NCBI RefSeq assembly: GCF_000208865.1
Contig: NC_018397.1
Location: 5,237,748 to 5,301,747 of the forward strand
Direction: 5' to 3'
From: Neospora caninum Liverpool
Taxonomy: Eukaryota > Apicomplexa > Conoidasida > Eucoccidiorida > Sarcocystidae
DNA length: 64,000 bases
Part shown: positions 9,239 to 21,078 of the stretch, piece by piece
Layout of the letters: each line of letters starts with the position of its first letter
How positions within the stretch are numbered: position 1 is the stretch's first letter
Translations under genes and position numbers: made by a program
Notes under the pieces: generated by a model
Databases searched by the model: none
What the model saw: only the letters and a program-made list of their open reading frames with translations
Told to the model about the DNA's origin: nothing

Positions 9239-12200
9239 ATGGAGAGCGATAACGGACGAGGCGCAGCCTCAGGAGGGAAGGGCCGTGCCCCTCCTCAGGC
9301 CGTGAGGTAAGTGCGTAGTCCCCGAAGAACTGTTGTCCCTGCCTTCTTCGAAGTCTCCTTGTGGCGGTGAACTGCTAAGCGAGATTTAGGGGTGCTCAGA
9401 CACTCCAACACACGCTTTCCACACGCACCCACACGTCTACGATTTCACCCCAACAGAGACGTGTCTGAAAGAAAGGCAGTGCACATTCCGGGCATTTTCC
9501 CTCGCTCCCGCCTTTTTGACAGGAGGTTTCTCTCCCGCCCGAGAGAAGAGCGACACAGCACACGACGCAGCTGTCTCGCAGTCTCGCTTCGATTCACCCT
9601 GCTGGCGCGTGCCTGTGGTCCTGCAGCACTCCGGGATCGCTCGCGTCTCCTTTCGCGTATTCTTCGTCGCCTTTCGCCCCTTCGTCGACCGTCCCCCCCG
9701 CGTCTGCGCAGCTCGCCTTCAGCCCGGTGCCCGCCTACGCGACTCCCGGGGCTGGGCCTGGCTACGCTGCGCAAAGTCGCGCCTACGCGTCGGCGCTTCC
9801 TGGGCCATTCGCCTCGGGGCATCCGCCGTTCGGGCCCTCGGCTGGGCCGCAGGTGCCTTTCGGCGGCGCGGCGGCAGGCGCACCGCCGACCGACGCCAGC
9901 TCGGCGCCTCTTCCGAACGGCGCGTTCGCCTCGCGCGACGCGCAGCCCGCCGCGTTTCCCTTCTCGCAAGGCGCAAGCGACTCTGCACGAGGCAGCGTGG
10001 CCGCGCCTGTGTCTTCGTCTGCTGCGCCGTCTTCGCTCCCTGGCGCGGCTTATCCTTCCCCATACCCTGCGCACGGTCTCCAGGGCGTTCAAGGCAGTCT
10101 GCCGTTTCCGGCGCCTGCGTACAACCAATCGTGGCGTGGGAACGCGCCGCCTTCAGGGGCTGCTTTCGCCTACCCCGTGCAGAAGTTTCCGCAGTACGCG
10201 CAGCCGGGATTTTACTCGTCTCAGGCGCCCACGCCTGCGGCTGGCGGTCCCGGGGCGAGTCCGGCGCCAGCGCATGCAGCGAGTGAGGCGGCTGCAGGTG
10301 CGGAGCAGGCTCGACCCGAAGGCGACACGCAGGCGAGCGAGAAGACTTCGCCGGAGAAGGCGCGCCGCCCTCCTCTCCAAGAGGCGGCTGGACCGAAAGG
10401 TGAACAGGAACCGGGACAGCAAGGCCAGGCGCAAGGCTCCGCGGGCTCTTCGTTGCCGTGTTCTGTTCCTGCGGCGGGTCCCGGAGGCCTGGGTGGGTTT
10501 CCCTCGGCGCCGTATCAGGGGCGGGGCGGGAGCGCCGCGGGCGCTTTTTCTCAGATTGCGGGGGATCTGCCGGGAGCGTATCCGCCCGCGGGTTTTGCGT
10601 CTCAGCCTCTCGCCACAAAGTTTCCCTTCGCCCAGTTCCCTGCGCAGCTGGGCGCCCAGGCGGCGCAACGCCCCCCAGGCGGAGGCAGGTCCGCGGCTGC
10701 AGGGGCGGGTGCGCCGGGGTACCCGCCATCGGGTCCGTACCCCTCTGGGTATTCGGGGCCGTATCAGTACACGCCGCATCCTTCCGCGCCTGCGCAGTAC
10801 GCGCCGGCTCTGTATCCCTTCTCGCCGCCCGTCTCGAGCGGCGTGGCGGAGGACGAGGAAGGGAAACGCGCGAAACGGGCCAAGCCGACAGATCCAACCG
10901 ACGGCGCGTCGACTCTTTCATCCGCGGTGCCTGCGTCGCTTCCTGGGAATGCGCCTCAGCAGTTTCCGGCGTCGAGTGCAGGGGGTGCGCCTTCGGAGAA
11001 GAGCGCGCGAGAAGACCACGCAGAGACTGGACCGACACTGAGTGACGCCACGCGCTTCGCGAATCTGGGCCAGACCCCACCTGCAGGCCAGCCTGGCGCG
11101 TTCGCCGCGTCGACGCCTCCGCTGCCTGGCGCCGGCGCTTCGCCGACTTCCTTCTCTGTACCTTCGTCCGCCGACTTCTCTTCTTTCCCTTCCTCGACCT
11201 TTGCGCCGTCTCCGTTTCCCGCTCTCGAGGGGTTGCCGATGGACCAGCAGATGGGCAGTTTAGTCGAGGATTTAGGCGCCTTCGGCCTCGCGCAGTACCA
11301 CTGCGACGTGTGCACGAAGGACATCAGCAACGTGTGCCGCATTCGGTGCGCAGAGTGCGAAGACTTCGACTTGTGCGTCGCCTGCTTCTGCATGGGCGCC
11401 GAAGTCGAGGGAAAGCCGCACAAGAACTCGCACAGATACATCCCGATCGGAAAAAACGCGTTTCCCCTCTTGCGCCACAACTGGACAGCCGACGAAGAAC
11501 TCCGACTCCTCGAAGGCGTCAGCAAATACGGATTCGGAAACTGGAACGTAAGTTGCACACTGCCGTGCAGGTCGCGTCAAAAGTGCGGCGTATATCCGTA
11601 TGCCCGCTATCGCGACTTACGTCTGCCTCTTTCACCTTTTGCTTCGACGTAACCGTATATCTACGCACATCTGTGTCTATTTCTCCACTCTTTACATCTG
11701 CATGCATGTGTATGCTCATGACCCTGTATATGTATACAAGTTTGTGCTGGTGCGGACGGTGCCGGGATGGGTGTTTTACTGTTTAGGACGTCGCCGAGTT
11801 GGTGAACAGTGTCGCGCTGACGGCGAAGACAGCTGCGGAATGCGACCAGCACTACGCGGAAGTTTACTTGAACTCGCGGACTTCGCCGCTGCCGGACACG
11901 TCGGTGTTGCTGCTGGGCAAGGACGGCGGGCCACTCAAACAGGAAGACGTGCAGGAGGCGGCGAAGTCGCGAGGCGCTCAGGACGATGCGAAAGCAAAGG
12001 AAGAAGACAAGGAAGGCGAAACCGTGGAGAACCGCGGCGACGAAGATGGTAGGCGATCCAACAGGAAAAAAAACACAGAGAGACACCCGACACAAAGCAC
12101 GGGACGGTCGGGGTGGGGAGCGGGAGAGGGCGTATACGGGAGGCAGGCCTGACACTGCCTCAGGGAGGAGAGAGAGACGAGCAGCCTTTCGGACAGGTAC

Positions 12201-15200
12201 GGCCCCGCGAAGGCGGTGGAGAGCAAAGGCGCTCGTCTGGTTTTTTTCTTCCCTGCCTTTTCCATTTCCTTCCCTCCAGTCCTGGGAGTCTCTCTGGTTG
12301 CACCGTAACCGCTTTGCTTTGGCGGTCCGTCGAGGCCCCTTCAGTTTTTGGTTTCCCAGAAGAGGGGGACACAGCACGCGTCGTCTGAACTTGCGCTGGC
12401 TTCCGCCGCTGTGCACATGCGTCTCCTCCATTTATGTGTTTCTTCAGACGCCTCCCGTCCTGCGGGCGGCGTGGCACCACCGTCTCGGGCAGGCACTGCC
12501 AAGCCGACGCACTCGATTGTCGGCTACTGGCCTTTGCGCGGAGACTTCGACGTGGAGTACGACAACGACGCGGAATTGATTCTCGCGGATATGGAATTCA
12601 AAGGTGAGGAGAGCGATGCGGCACGGACCGTGCGATTTCTACATCCGCTGCGGGCCTCGCTCTCTCGTACATGGCGTCGCGTTTCTTCTCTTTTGTGCTT
12701 TTCAGAGGACGAAGCGGTCCAAGAACGCTACTTGAAGCTGCAAATCATCGAAATCTACAACAGCAAACTGGACGAACGACTGTACCGAAAACGGACAGTC
12801 ATCAACAGGTCAGCTCTGCTCTTTCTGTCAGTGTCTCCTCTCGTCTCGCCTCGCTCTCGTGTGGAGCCGAGCGGTTGCCTCCTTTATGGCGAGCCGGCCT
12901 GGGCGATATCTCGGTCTTTGCCTCTCTTTCTTCTCTTTCTTTTCTTTCGCGATGTGCATCTGGGTTCCGTGGGTCTCCGCTTCCTTCTGTTCCGCAAGAG
13001 CCTCGGGTGATCCAGCTGCGCTCTTCGTGGGAACCTCCCCCCTTCTTTCGCTTCGTTCGTCCCTGCCGGACCTCGCTCTCCAACTGTCTCCCTTTTGCTG
13101 TCCTGTCTCCGTCTTGCCGTCAAAAACTGTCTCCCTTTTGTGGCTCTCACATCGCGTTTCTGCTTCGGAGCGGGCGTCTTTTCTGCCGCGCTCGATCTCT
13201 GTGCTGCCCGCTTGTGTCTCTTTTCGTTGTCTCTTCGTCTGCACTCCCTCCCTTTGATATGCGATTTTGTAATTTATCTCCGTTGCGTCCAGGGGACTGC
13301 TGGATACCAAGACTCTCCATCAGCGGGAAAAGAAGAGAACGAAGGAAGAGCGCGACCTGCACAACCTGTTCAAGTATGTCTCTCGAGTTCGCTCGCTCTT
13401 CCCTATTCTGTTCTTCCCCTCGTAGTGTTCGTGGTTCGTGGTTCTGCTCGACACGTTTCCCCTCCTCTGGACACCCCGTCCCCGCTTCGCTTCTCTGCGA
13501 CTGGTGTCTCCGCGGTCGTCCTCGCGTGCATCGTGGTGCGTTGGTGTGTCTGTTTTTCCTTGACGTTTCGTTTCCCTGCGCCGCGCTTGGCTCTTGACGT
13601 CGCCGCTCCATGCTTTGCTTCTGCCTCGCGCTCTCGGACGTGATCTCCCCCCCCTTCTATGCGTGCGTGTCCTCTCGTCCCTGTGTTCCTTCCCCGTGTC
13701 GTGCTTCTCGTCGCTTTGTTTTCTCCGTTTTTTTCGTGCTCTCCTCTCCCGCGTGTCTGTCGTCTGCACGTTCCTCTACTTCCCGTTCCTCTAGCGCTGC
13801 CGTTTTCTTCTGTCTCCTTGTCTGGGCCTTTCAGACCTCTCGCGCGCTTTCACTCAGACGAAGAGCAAGAGCGCCTGGTGCAGTTGCTGATTGAAGAGAA
13901 GCGCATTCGCGCTCGCCTGAGCATGCTGCACGAGTGGAAGTCTCTCGGCCTCAAAACCGCCGATGATGTCGGGGTAGGTGACCCCACTCGAACCTCGAAA
14001 GACAGTGCCATACTCACAAAGTCAACACTGAAACGACGTCTGCCTACCTACACACACATGCACATCTCTCTCTCTATATATATATATATATATTTATATG
14101 CATGTATATTTATGTTTAGCATATATGGATGTAGATGTGGATGTACATGTAAGTTTGTCTATCTGTTTATGTGTGATAGAGTAGAGTAGCACAGGAGCGA
14201 GAAAAGGGTTTTCAGGTGGCGACGTTTCTTGGGTGGACGGGAGCCCGTAGGTGTGTCTCCGGTGGGCGTGTTGCTCTCTCTTGCTTGACGGAGACATTTT
14301 CTTCGCGTCTGGGACGCCTCTGGAGATTCCTCTCTTTCCTGAGCGTCTTGGAATTTGCCGTCGCTTTTTCTCAGGAGTACGAGGGCGACAAGAGTTGGCG
14401 CGAGCAGCTCCAGCGTTTCCGGGCGTCGGAGCTTTCTTCGCTTTTCTTCTCTGGGGGCCTGGCGAATCTGTTTGCGAAGCACACGACCGCGCAGCAGACG
14501 GGCAAACCGTTGCCCCTCGGCGGCTCGAAAGTTTGTATTTCGCCGAGTTCGGGGTGTACGTACAGCCCAGACACTCCGCATGGCGGCCTGGGCAGCGGTG
14601 CAGGCGATACGCCGACCAACAGCAACGCGAGCAGTCCCAGCGCGGGAAACGCCGCCGCGACTGGCAGTGGGCTGTCGATGTCTGTGGCAGTCGTCGAGAG
14701 ACTGAATGGAGAGAAAGGCCGCGAGGCGGAGAAGGGGAAGCGCGAGGGGAAAGAGAAGGGAGACGAGAAGGGCGGCCGACTCTTCAAAGGTGGACGCTGT
14801 CCTGGAGAGAAAGAAAGCGAGAGTCCGCCCATTTCGGCCTTCCCCGGGGCGGGCCTGTTGACAGAGAAGGTGAGGACAGAACGCCAGAGGCGGAGAGGGA
14901 AACGGAAGAGCGAAAGTGGGGGAAAGCGAGACAGAACTAGGGCGGCGGAGGAAGGCGTCGGCTATACGGGCGGGCGACGAAGAACAGAAGGGAAAGAGGA
15001 GAAGAGAACACGAGACCAGGAGCGAACAGAGGAAAACCAGAGAGGAAGAAAGGGGAATTTGCAGAGGGAGGCGTTGGCGTGTGCTCTTCGACGCTGCAGG
15101 ATAACCTACGTTGTAGAGGCGGCCACTGGACGCGAATGTACAGACAGAACACGTGTAGTTTCGCTTCGTTGTTTTTCGTGAGGGGTGCCTCTCGTGTTCC

Positions 15201-16296
15201 CCTTCCGGATTCGTTTGTGCTGGTCGGATGGGTGTCTCTAGTGCGGTTGTGGAAGAGCCGTTCTCACGACAAAAAAAGGGGAGAAAAGGGGAGGGGAGAA
15301 AAAACAAATGCATGTTTCTTCGCTTTCACCTCTGGACCTCGGGAAACCCTTCCTGTTTTCAGGAACGCGCTTTTTGCGAGGATGCCCAGCTGGCTCCTGT
15401 CTTCTATTTACTGGCGAAGCGCATGCTTCTGCGGGAAATGGCAAAGCACAAAAAGTTCAATGCCACCGATTTCTCCAAACCCATGGAATTGTGTAAGCCT
15501 CTGGAGGCGTAGATGCCTATGCATATATATATATATATATATAATGTAGAGTAGGAAACGTCAAGGTTTGTTTTTTCAGGTCGTAAATCACAGGTTCGCG
15601 GCACACACGTAACCGTACCTATCTCGATACAGGTGTCTTCAGAGTATGCGTATTCTTCTCTCTCCCGTGTTTTCCGTCCATTTGTAAGAACCTTTGGGAT
15701 CTCCCCCCGACAGCATGAGTAGAAGAAAGAGGATGAGCCTGTTTTCCAAAGAACCCCCGGGGGAGTTATTACGCGTCCGGTGTGTCCTACGGCTTTGAAT
15801 TTTATCGTCCGTGCTTGACTGTCTCGTGTACCCTGTCGCTCGTGCGCTGCTTCTGCGTTCTTCAGACGTCAACCGGGTCGGCCAGCTGTACGACTTCTAC
15901 GTCAACGTGTCAGACTTCGCGCCCGCCTGCCCCTCACCTCCGGCCAACCCGGCGACTTCTCGCGGAGCGGCCTTTGCGAGTCCGGGAGTGAATGCAGCTT
16001 CAGTGGCGTCTCCCCGGCCGTCGGCGTCCCCTTCGCCGGTGGGCCCGTCCGCTTCCGGAGGAGTCGCACCTGCGACTTCTGCTTTCTACCGCACGGTGGC
16101 CGGTGCCACACCGGGAATCGAACCCATGTACAGCACAGTCAACGGAGGGTTGGCCCTCCAGCCTCCTGGTTACGCTCTTCCTGTGGCCTCAATGAAGTCT
16201 CAAGACGCCAGTACGGGACCATTATGCAGTTCGCCTTATGGAACGACGAGTCAGGGCGGCCCGGGCTTACTGAGTCAAGCCAGGGATGCATCCTAA
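9239..16296 (+). CDS. ADA2: ADA2 transcriptional adaptor (GCN5 histone acetyltransferase complex)
   Basis: ADA2 binds GCN5 and directs histone acetylation in SAGA-like complexes; Toxoplasma is known to have two ADA2 proteins, and I cannot say which this is. Exons: 9239-9301, 9523-11547, 11787-12048, 12448-12603, 12706-12808, 13293-13373, 13835-13973, 14375-14869, 15363-15492, 15866-16296; total 1,294 aa. About 590 N-terminal residues are Pro/Ala/Ser/Gly-rich. A ZZ zinc finger (from about residue 613: CDVC, then [14 protein letters not shown] and HKNSH) is followed by a SANT/Myb domain ([20 protein letters not shown] continuing across the 11547/11787 splice). Next come the ADA2 core motifs GYWPLRGDF and EYDNDAE, a Glu/Arg-rich helical section, and a C-terminal SWIRM-like segment encoded by exon 9 and the start of exon 10. 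The first junction is uncertain: donor GTGAGG at 9302 keeps frame, while the stronger GTAAGT at 9307 does not. Confidence 0.95.
14072..14100. repeat. CT/TA microsatellite in ADA2 intron
   Basis: A tctctctc run passing into (TA)n, in the intron between 13973 and 14375. Confidence 0.75.
15522..15542. repeat. (TA)n microsatellite in ADA2 intron
   Basis: About ten TA units, 30 bp after the donor at 15493. Confidence 0.85.
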
Positions 16297-19200
16297 GAGC
16301 GTACTGGATGACGCGGAGCGGCCGTGCCGTCGAGGGACAGATTTCGGGCAGGCAGCGGAAAGTTTGGCGTTGGCAGCGCCGCAAAACACGAAATGCTGAT
16401 TGATAGCTTGGCGTCAAAGTGAAGGATGATTGCGGGACGTGTCTCGGGTGATACTCTTTTTCGGGTTTTCGCGAGGAGTGAAAGCAAATTAGTGACTCGG
16501 TAAATTCGAGCTACTTTTTTGTTTAAAGCGCCCCTGTCAGACCGCTAACCAAAACGCTTGCATTTCTTGGATAAAGGGATGACGATGCGCGTGTCGTCCG
16601 CACACCGGATTTTACACTGGTACGGCTTTGACTGCAGTTCTCCCCCGTTCTTCGCGATCGATCATACTGTGGAGTTTTACTCCACAGTATGATCGATTGC
16701 GAAGTCGTGCGTTGTGACCACATTTGAATTGAGACTTACGTCCGCAGTTGGTTTAAGACCTGGGCATTCTGAGGCATGACTAGAGCAACACTGATTAACC
16801 AGGGAGAATGAGGGGTCAGGGAATGCTGCCGGTTTGCGGCCGGCTTAAGTCATCGCCGTCTTGCCCACTTGTACCGGATGCGCTGCTGGAACCGTATCGG
16901 ACCAGTCTGTAAACGGCACCATTTAGCGAGCAACCGAAGATATAATACACAAGACTCACCAGTCGCGAGTCCCGGAGTCACCTCAGCAGAACAGCCTTGC
17001 AGCTGGCCGCCAGCTTCAGCCATTGAAATGTCTCATTGGGCTGCATAGCACCGTTGGCAATATTTGTGCGAGTTGAATTGCCCGACTACAGGCTTCCCTC
17101 CTGGGTTTAGGCACTCGGTGAGTAAGAGGCGCTACACAGAATAAAAGGGTCTTCCCCGCGAGAGGGCAGGTCAACATCTCCGTTTCTGTTCGTTTAATCG
17201 TTGTCGGCCCCGCTTAGGTGCTAACGGGGCTCGAACCGTTTGAGGCATGGTCGAGAAACAGAACTGCACCAAGTGTTTTGGTAATGGTACGCGCCGACTG
17301 AGTTCGCATTACCTTCTTGTGTCATCAACCGGAGCCTCGCACGGCCGACGGCCTGGCCCGACTCTAGACTGTGAACTTGTTTCCGACAACGGTGAACACT
17401 CCACAGTCGTCGACAATTCTAAACATCGGCTACATACGCAATAAGAGTGTACAATCACCAAAGTAGACGCCGAACTACAAGCTGCTGATTGCACCCGTCA
17501 AACGGATTATTTTTCGGGCGTCGCGGGGGAATCTCCTTTCCCTTGTTGGCAAGCACGAACCAGGAAACTATAGAACTCATGACAAGTGGACGAGACAGCG
17601 TGACGTCGGTTCATCCGTTGGTACAGTGCGAAACGTTATCCCCCGGTGAAGCCACGTGCGAAGCATGCTACGGTGCAGAACCGTTGTGATCGACGCTGTG
17701 ACGCGTTCTCGTATCCACATCCATGCTTACGTTTGTCGTGAAAGAAACAAGGACATAGTGGCTAACTACTAGCGAGTTTCTCAGAAGTCGACAATCCGGT
17801 GTCTGTACACAGGACAGGGGGGCCTGAATGATTCTTCCCATCCTTGTGCCTGATTGTGATTTGCGACACCTGATGCCACCCAAAGCCAAAATCATCCCGT
17901 CTCCAACGTCTTTTCCTCTCGCCGCCCAATTCGCTTGCGACATGAAGCTTGCAGCATTCCTTGCTCTCACCGGAAGTGTTGACTTGGTAATCTGGCCCTT
18001 CTATCATGCCCCTGACGGGCGTTGAAAAAAATATTGTTGCAACTAACAGGCAGAATGCCATCGCTTCCGATCAGAACTGGCAGGGAAATCTGCCGTGCTC
18101 CAAAGTGAAGGAAACGCCTTCAACTTCCTTCACCTGGGAGGCGCTTTCACTGACTGCTCGAATCCCACTATTTTGGACGCAAATTCCATGGGCGTCACAA
18201 GGTTTGCCGTACTTGTTTGCTGTAGCTGCGCTATATATACCACATGTAGTTGCCGGCTGCAGCTTCCAGGGTGCCTCCCAGGTTCGACCTACCATGGAAG
18301 CTAATTTTGCCCCTATTTTGATTACCGAAGCAAGCAGACATGTACTAGCAATTCCAATTGTTCGTTCTTTATGTTGAACACGGACGAAGGAAAGCTATAC
18401 CTTTGCCCGGATAGTAGCGGGTAAGAATTGCCGCTTGCTCCCGTTCTACAGCCTTCGTTATAATCTCGTTAGATTCCTTCACGCCTCTCCAAGCACGTCG
18501 TAAGCTAAAAGAGCTAATGAGTCACTCGAAACCCCAGCGAGAAGACAATACCGTCAGTTGGATAATTGGCGTGAAGCCATCCGCTCTTGACAGGGCTGGC
18601 TACAAAGTCTCACTCAACAAGCAAGTAGGTACCAAAAACATGGTGCTCCTCCTACAATTGGCTAACAGCTGTGATTCATCAGGCGATTTGCAAGAACGTC
18701 ATCTCGAAGCAAACGGTGACTTCCATCGATGAAGCAGAAGTGCTGTGAGTGCAAAGCAGAACGCAACGAGAAGACCTTTCCTGAGATCGTGTTCCGCAGG
18801 GCTCGAAGCCTGCAATCTGACGTGTTTTCACTCAACTTGAACAAGGGCGCCGCTGCCGGGCCTTCTGTCCCTTCGATGGTGCGCTCCACCGTTTGCCCTA
18901 CTAAAGAATGCCTCTTCAAACTATCTATTCAGACCGCTTTCTTTTGCCATGGAGCGTCCGAGTAAGTACGGCGAACCAAACAAGTTGGTGCCTTTCTCAT
19001 TCTTGCGCTTCCCTCAGATACCTTGACAGGAACGGTGCGCGTTTCGGTGAATTGCGACCGGAAAGACATACCATGACTGCTGGTTGTCGCAGGTTTCGTG
19101 ACTGAAGAAATCCAAGCAGGCGCCGGCCCCGGTAGCCCAACAGTAAGCCTAAAACTCCACGGATTGAACCGCAAAGCAGGAACACAATTTGGTAATTCCA

Positions 19201-19487
19201 GAGCATCACAGCACCATGTGGTCTAAATGGGAGTATACAGCCTGACACGGCGAAAGTTCCGCAGGGCATCTACCCTGGTAAATACGCCTGATTTATCTGC
19301 TGGTATGCGGAAAAACACCGGGTGTTCAGGAGAAATCATACCCGCGACCCGGATCACGGGAACGGAATGAGGACGATATGTAATACTCAACAGTCTCCAA
19401 GTACCGGACATGACTGCTGACACGAAGGCGGGAAACTTGGACGCCTACTTGTGGAACACGCCGGCAAACGATTTGGCAGCAGACGGT
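16297..19487. other. Gene-free convergent spacer between ADA2 and the SDHAF4-like gene
   Basis: About 3.2 kb without any open frame above roughly 120 codons and without the microsatellites common elsewhere. It should contain the 3' UTRs of both flanking genes. The only clear structure is the hairpin at 16650-16704. I looked for tRNA-like B boxes and mobile-element signatures and found nothing convincing. Confidence 0.5.
16650..16704. repeat. Near-perfect inverted repeat (26-bp arms, 3-nt loop)
   Basis: The left arm 16650-16675 and right arm 16679-16704 are complementary over 26 bp with one mismatch, which is a G:T wobble in one transcript orientation. They are separated by ttt, and complementarity stops abruptly on the outside. 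The position is 354 bp past the ADA2 stop codon, so it could fold in an ADA2 3' UTR transcript. Confidence 0.92.
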
Positions 19488-20298
19488 TTAGAAATCTGTG
19501 ACCCTTCCGTTGTGCGACCAGTCACCATGTGTCGTTGGCTCGGGTCCTTCGTATTTGAAGCCGTACTCAGGTACTTTCAACATGCCGCCAGTTTCTTTTG
19601 ATGGTCGTTCGGCTGCGTTCTTCTCTTGCTTGAGAGGAACCTCACTGCGAGCAGTGCCGTCAGACTTTTCATTCGCATTTGTAGAGCAGCCACCCGCCGT
19701 GGCAGTAGTCTTTGGCGCTGAACCACTCCGGTTAACACGAAAGATCTTCCTCACAGGAGGTGGCCGTGGAGCTGCGTCCTTCAGATGCGCAGATGATACG
19801 TGGACGTCTTCATTTTTGGGGTTATGGTTAGACACGCCAAGGGAGGGCGGTAGCTCGGTGCCTCTAGCTGTGGCATCCTGGTGGACGATGCCACTCGATG
19901 TAGGTTGAGCCGGGGTAGAAGAAAAGTATCTCAGCCTTCTCTGGGAAGCGACGAAAGCATCTTTCTGTAGGTGAAGCAGGTTTCCGCCTGAAGAATAGTA
20001 ACAACATAGTCGAGTAAAGCTGTCTTTACATGGGAACCAGAAAAGCTCCCGCACTGGTAAATGTCCCCAGGATGCTAGTGGAGTGACTCTGGCCTTTCTG
20101 CGATCTTAAAACTCAGACCGCAATACCACAATACGTACTGCCGTTGACGAAGCGTCTCGTTCTTGGAAACAGCTGCATCTCGTTGGCGACGCGCGTCAGC
20201 CGCAGGACTGCTTGAAAAGCTGTAGCTGCAGCGGCGGGGGCTGCCCTACCGTGCGAAACGAGATCCACGAGAAACTTCCCTTTTTTGAGCGATGCCAT
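19488..20298 (-). CDS. Succinate dehydrogenase assembly factor 4-like protein (mitochondrial)
   Basis: SDHAF4/Sdh8 family proteins chaperone the flavinylated SDHA subunit of mitochondrial complex II before it joins SDHB. Two minus-strand exons join in phase: exon 1 20139-20298 (donor GTACGT, one leftover base) and exon 2 19488-19987, giving 219 aa. The C-terminus GPEPTTHGDWSHNGRVTDF followed directly by the stop is the family signature (GPEPTRYGDWE..GR..DF in others). The N-terminus (MASLKKGKFLVDLVSHGRAA, then RLTRVANEMQLFPRTRRF) is basic and lacks acidic residues apart from single Asp and Glu, as in a mitochondrial presequence. The middle is Ser/Thr/Pro-rich, poorly conserved, and longer than in animal homologues (about 110 aa). 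It is divergent from the AFG1-like gene about 780 bp away. The call rests mainly on the C-terminal motif. Confidence 0.8.
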
Positions 20299-21078
20299 GT
20301 CCGGTGAAAAAGGTAGTGTAAAAGACTTCGGTCCTCCTGTTAACTCCGTTTGCTTTTTCTCAATAGTGACCTGAAACCATAGGCCTGATGTGCCAGAGGC
20401 CGTTTCTCATGCCGCGCTGTTGAGACGTAGGTCTAGAAGCACCAGGCCACGGCGAGCTGTTCACATAGTCCGACAGATTCCCACTCACAGCCTCACAGCT
20501 TGGAAGCCACACAGGCACTCGCGTCAGAAAACAGCGAAAAAAAGATCAACTACTGATGCGCAGAGTCATCCTCGGTGTCTCTTTCGAGTTTCTGCACGAC
20601 TGGCGTGGCCCGCCGGAGTGCATGCGTCGATTGAGAACAGGCGCTGCGCATGCACAACTCCGCGGGAGACCATTTGCCGTTTTGGTATCTGCGGTGTGTC
20701 CGTTGTATCCGGCATCAATCTTGACGCAGTTTCCCGCCGGTCTCCTTCATCGAGCTCTGCTAGACTCCTGCAAGCAAGTGGCTGTTGCGGAGCCTGTGTT
20801 AGGGCGCCGTACTTTTTCCGTCGAGAGCGACGGCCACTCTTCAGTTCGACTAGCCGGTTGCCTTGCAGGGACAGTGCTGCTGTTTGGCTTCTGGTGGAAA
20901 CTGGGAAGAGAAACGACTTTTTTCTTCGCCGCGGAGTTGGAGTTTGTGCTTTCGATTGGCCGTGGGACCTCGGGGCGTGCCTTCTGTGCCCACTAGCATT
21001 GCCTTTCTTCCGCTTTTCGCACCCCCAGAATGGTTTCCGGGCGTCCTACACCAGTCGTCTGCGCGGGTGTTGAGCGCC
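20299..21078. promoter_or_regulatory. Shared spacer between SDHAF4-like and AFG1-like genes
   Basis: This 780-bp region separates two outward-pointing genes and must hold both promoters and leaders. It has open frames on the plus strand but none with recognisable domains. TGCATGC-like elements occur near 20630 and 20650. Confidence 0.5.

Noticed and set aside
9392..11080. Alternative plus-strand and antisense frames of 450-550 codons over ADA2 exon 2
   Set aside because: Arg-rich shadows of a GC-rich coding exon; only the +1 frame continues into the ZZ and SANT domains.
16070..16175. tRNA-like sequence on the minus strand (GGTTCGATTCCCGG with matching acceptor-like arms)
   Set aside because: It lies inside the last coding exon of ADA2, the D-arm A box is missing and the spacing is too long for a tRNA.
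17195..17245. B-box-like string (GGTTCGAGCCC on the minus strand)
   Set aside because: No matching A box or acceptor stem at the right distance.
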